Source: CAZAYB01 sp964489215
Lineage (GTDB): Bacteria > Planctomycetota > Phycisphaerae > Sedimentisphaerales > Anaerohalosphaeraceae
NCBI GenBank assembly: GCA_964489215.1
Contig: CAZAYB010000151.1
Span: 1-7,637, forward strand
Reading direction: 5' to 3'
DNA length: 7,637 nt
Translations under genes and position numbers: made by a program
Notes under the pieces: generated by a model
Told to the model about the DNA's origin: nothing
Databases searched by the model: none
Seen by the model: the letters and a program-made list of their open reading frames with translations, nothing else
Shown here: in pieces, positions 6,615 to 7,637 of the stretch
Numbering within the stretch: the first letter of the stretch is position 1
Layout: each line of letters begins with the position of its first letter

Positions 6615-7433
6615 CTAAGCTAAGATGGTAATGTCCTGCTTGTCAATACCGTCCGGTTCAGCGGTAACGTCCTGCTCAACGGTAACGTTCGGTTCAGCGG
6701 TAATGTTCGCTTCGTCGGTAACGTCCGGCTCGTCGGTAATGTTCGCTTCGTCGGTAACGTTCGCTTCGTCGGTAACGTCCGGTTCGTTGGTAATGTCCTG
6801 CTCGTCGGTAATGTCCGGTCCATCAACGGTATCCGGTTCAGCGGTAATGTCCGGTTCATCAATAGTGGCAGGTTCGTTGGTAATGTCGGGTTTTTCTTTT
6901 TCAGGGTCGTAGTCGCTTGCCAGGTATGGTTTTCCCTTCAGCCGCCATGACATATCGACGGCCTGCTGCTCATTTTGGCTTGTAAATCCCTGCCATGTTC
7001 CCCCGTACATATCGTTATACTTGCTCGCCCATGCCTGTGCCAGCCGGGCAGCGCTGAACAGTTTATCATCGGGGTCGAACTGCGAAAGGTAAATCCGCTT
7101 AAGCGTCCCTGCCTTTGCCCCGTCGGGTTTTTCGCTGGGCTCGATGCACAGCACCGATACAAACGGCAGCTTCAGCGGGTCGTTAATCGGCTTATGCCTG
7201 CCTTTGACAGGGCCCATGATTAACCAGTAAAGCTGATATATCCGCGACAGCTTCGGCTTGGCGGGCTCATCCTCAACGGCGTGTCTGCGGACCGCCTCCT
7301 GAAGGCACTGACGGTCCAGCCTGCCGATTCGCCAGTACCAGTCGCGCATCTGCTGGTCGGTCAGTTCAAGCTTAGGCCAGCGGGACATTATCACATTATC
7401 AATCCAACTTTTAAACTCAGATTTTTGTATCAT
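6615..7433 (-). CDS. Hypothetical protein with a C-terminal acidic hexapeptide-repeat tail
   Basis: I do not recognise this 272-residue protein as a named family. It has two parts. Residues 1-180 look globular: a Trp-rich, probably helical N-terminus (WPKLELTDQQMRDWYWRIGR, 19-38; LDRQCLQEAVRRHAVEDEPA, 39-58; KPKLSRIYQLYWLI, 59-72) and a segment KRIYLSQFDPDDKLFSAARL (112-131). The spacing of W-Y, L-D, A-V and K-P resembles small phage helicase-loader/inhibitor proteins (G39P-like), a loose similarity from memory only. Residues 182-271 are fifteen tandem hexapeptides with consensus [PA][DN][IV]T[DAN]E: 30 Asp/Glu, one Lys and no aromatic residue, so probably extended or disordered. There is no signal peptide or membrane segment. 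AAGGAAAGG (7443-7451) lies 9 nt before the ATG. Its stop abuts that of nadB on the other strand. The same-strand gene ending at 7530 is probably its upstream neighbour. Confidence 0.8.
   Translation of the reverse strand: MIQKSEFKSWIDNVIMSRWPKLELTDQQMRDWYWRIGRLDRQCLQEAVRRHAVEDEPAKPKLSRIYQLYWLIMGPVKGRHKPINDPLKLPFVSVLCIEPSEKPDGAKAGTLKRIYLSQFDPDDKLFSAARLAQAWASKYNDMYGGTWQGFTSQNEQQAVDMSWRLKGKPYLASDYDPEKEKPDITNEPATIDEPDITAEPDTVDGPDITDEQDITNEPDVTDEANVTDEANITDEPDVTDEANITAEPNVTVEQDVTAEPDGIDKQDITILA
6621..6890 (-). repeat. Fifteen tandem 18-bp repeats encoding hexapeptides
   Basis: The array is exactly 270 bp, fifteen contiguous 18-base units in codon register, with a plus-strand consensus of TTCGTCGGTAAYGTCCGG. 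Units at 6711-6728 and 6765-6782 are identical, and several others differ at one to three positions, mostly a T/C alternation at AAT/AAC and a CGG, CGC or CTG unit end. Outer units are more diverged (for example 6639-6656 and 6855-6872) and central ones most alike, as expected for growth by slippage or unequal exchange. Every unit length keeps frame, so copy-number change would lengthen or shorten the tail without truncating the protein. Confidence 0.95.
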
Positions 7434-7442
7434 CTGTCTTTA

Positions 7443-7451
7443 CCTTTCCTT
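7443..7451 (-). promoter_or_regulatory. Ribosome binding site of the hexapeptide-repeat protein
   Basis: The minus strand reads AAGGAAAGG, ending 9 nt before the ATG at 7433. It supports this start and independently supports the frame being a real gene. Confidence 0.65.
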
Positions 7452-7460
7452 TCTATATAT

Positions 7461-7477
7461 CAACGTTTCTGACGTTG
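7461..7477. promoter_or_regulatory. Inverted repeat between the two rightmost minus-strand genes
   Basis: CAACGT (7461-7466) and ACGTTG (7472-7477) form perfect 6-bp arms with a 5-base TTCTG centre. On the minus strand it is followed at once by ATATATAG, which could be a -10 element, with TTGTAC just before the repeat as a loose -35. An inverted repeat between such elements would suit a repressor site. It could also be a small hairpin after the gene ending at 7530, but no T-run follows. Confidence 0.3.
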
Positions 7478-7529
7478 CGTACAATCGTTATATTTTACTT
7501 CTGAGGCACTTTAACTGTTGCTGCCGGCA

Positions 7530-7637
7530 TTACGTCGCAAACTCATCATCGTCTTTCATAAACGCCTCCCACGCCTTTTCCCGCCGGGCTTTTATCTGCT
7601 CCATTTCCATCTCGGCAAACGTCTTGAACCGACGGTC
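7530..7637 (-). CDS. C-terminal fragment of an unrecognised charged protein
   Basis: Reading leftward from the window edge, 35 codons stay open to a TAA at 7532-7530. The visible end is very charged and probably helical: it contains FKTFAEMEMEQIKARREKAW and finishes with an acidic DDDEFAT. The codon choice (many GC-ending codons) matches the neighbouring repeat-protein gene, and the 96-base spacer with the same orientation suggests one gene cluster. Thirty-five residues are too few for a family call; the alternation of acidic and basic residues suggests a coiled coil or a helical tail, which is inference. Confidence 0.55.
   Translation of the reverse strand, partial: DRRFKTFAEMEMEQIKARREKAWEAFMKDDDEFAT

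Noticed and set aside
6621..6890. CRISPR-like array
   Set aside because: The units are contiguous 18-mers with no unique spacers and keep codon register inside a gene, so it is a coding minisatellite.
6620..6912. Long open frames in two other readings of the repeat region (a basic RTLPTK-type repeat on the minus strand and a Ser/Val-rich repeat on the plus strand)
   Set aside because: An 18-bp repeat without stops stays open in several frames automatically. Neither frame has a convincing ribosome binding site, while the frame of the 272-residue protein continues into a non-repetitive domain with a good one.

Overview
The window looks like metagenome-derived bacterial chromosome: it contains a 100-N scaffold gap and is cut inside a gene at each end. 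The gene set is a Tat-exported metallophosphoesterase, two non-HemE uroporphyrinogen-decarboxylase (URO-D) superfamily enzymes, a probable enolase-superfamily enzyme, a ZupT-type transporter and NadB. It suggests an anaerobic or facultative Gram-negative, and I would guess the Planctomycetota/Verrucomicrobiota/Lentisphaerota (PVC) group, where I know such gene mixtures. That taxonomic guess is inference; no rRNA or marker gene is present to test it.

Left part (1-4009). The last 92 codons of a probable enolase-superfamily enzyme run rightward and end at 280. A 208-base AT-rich spacer follows. Three genes then lie on the minus strand, read from right to left: URO-D-superfamily protein A (2870-4009), a Tat-signal calcineurin-type metallophosphoesterase (about 1703-2793, its 3' end next to the scaffold gap) and URO-D-superfamily protein B (489-1598). 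Spacers of about 75-105 bases would allow one transcription unit, but short palindromes and hairpins in the spacers could hold separate signals. Neither URO-D protein has the N-terminal motif of haem-pathway HemE. Both keep the His-x-Cys pair of the MtaA/CmuA-like branch, so methyl transfer is a more likely theme than haem synthesis, though no corrinoid protein is visible.

Right part (4165-7637). zupT (divalent metal importer) and nadB (L-aspartate oxidase, first step of de novo NAD synthesis) run rightward, overlap by ATGA and are probably translationally coupled. Converging on nadB with no intergenic base is a 272-residue protein of unknown function whose last 90 residues are fifteen in-register hexapeptides, encoded by a 270-bp array of degenerate 18-bp tandem repeats. 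Upstream of it on the same strand is the C-terminal end of another short, charged, unrecognised protein. By eye the right part is more GC-rich than the left.

I see no tRNA, rRNA, insertion sequence, CRISPR array or integrase, and no gene-free stretch longer than 300 bases. I did not find a convincing new multi-gene system. The best leads are the hexapeptide-repeat protein, the paired URO-D paralogues around an exported phosphoesterase, and evidence that the scaffold gap may be empty.
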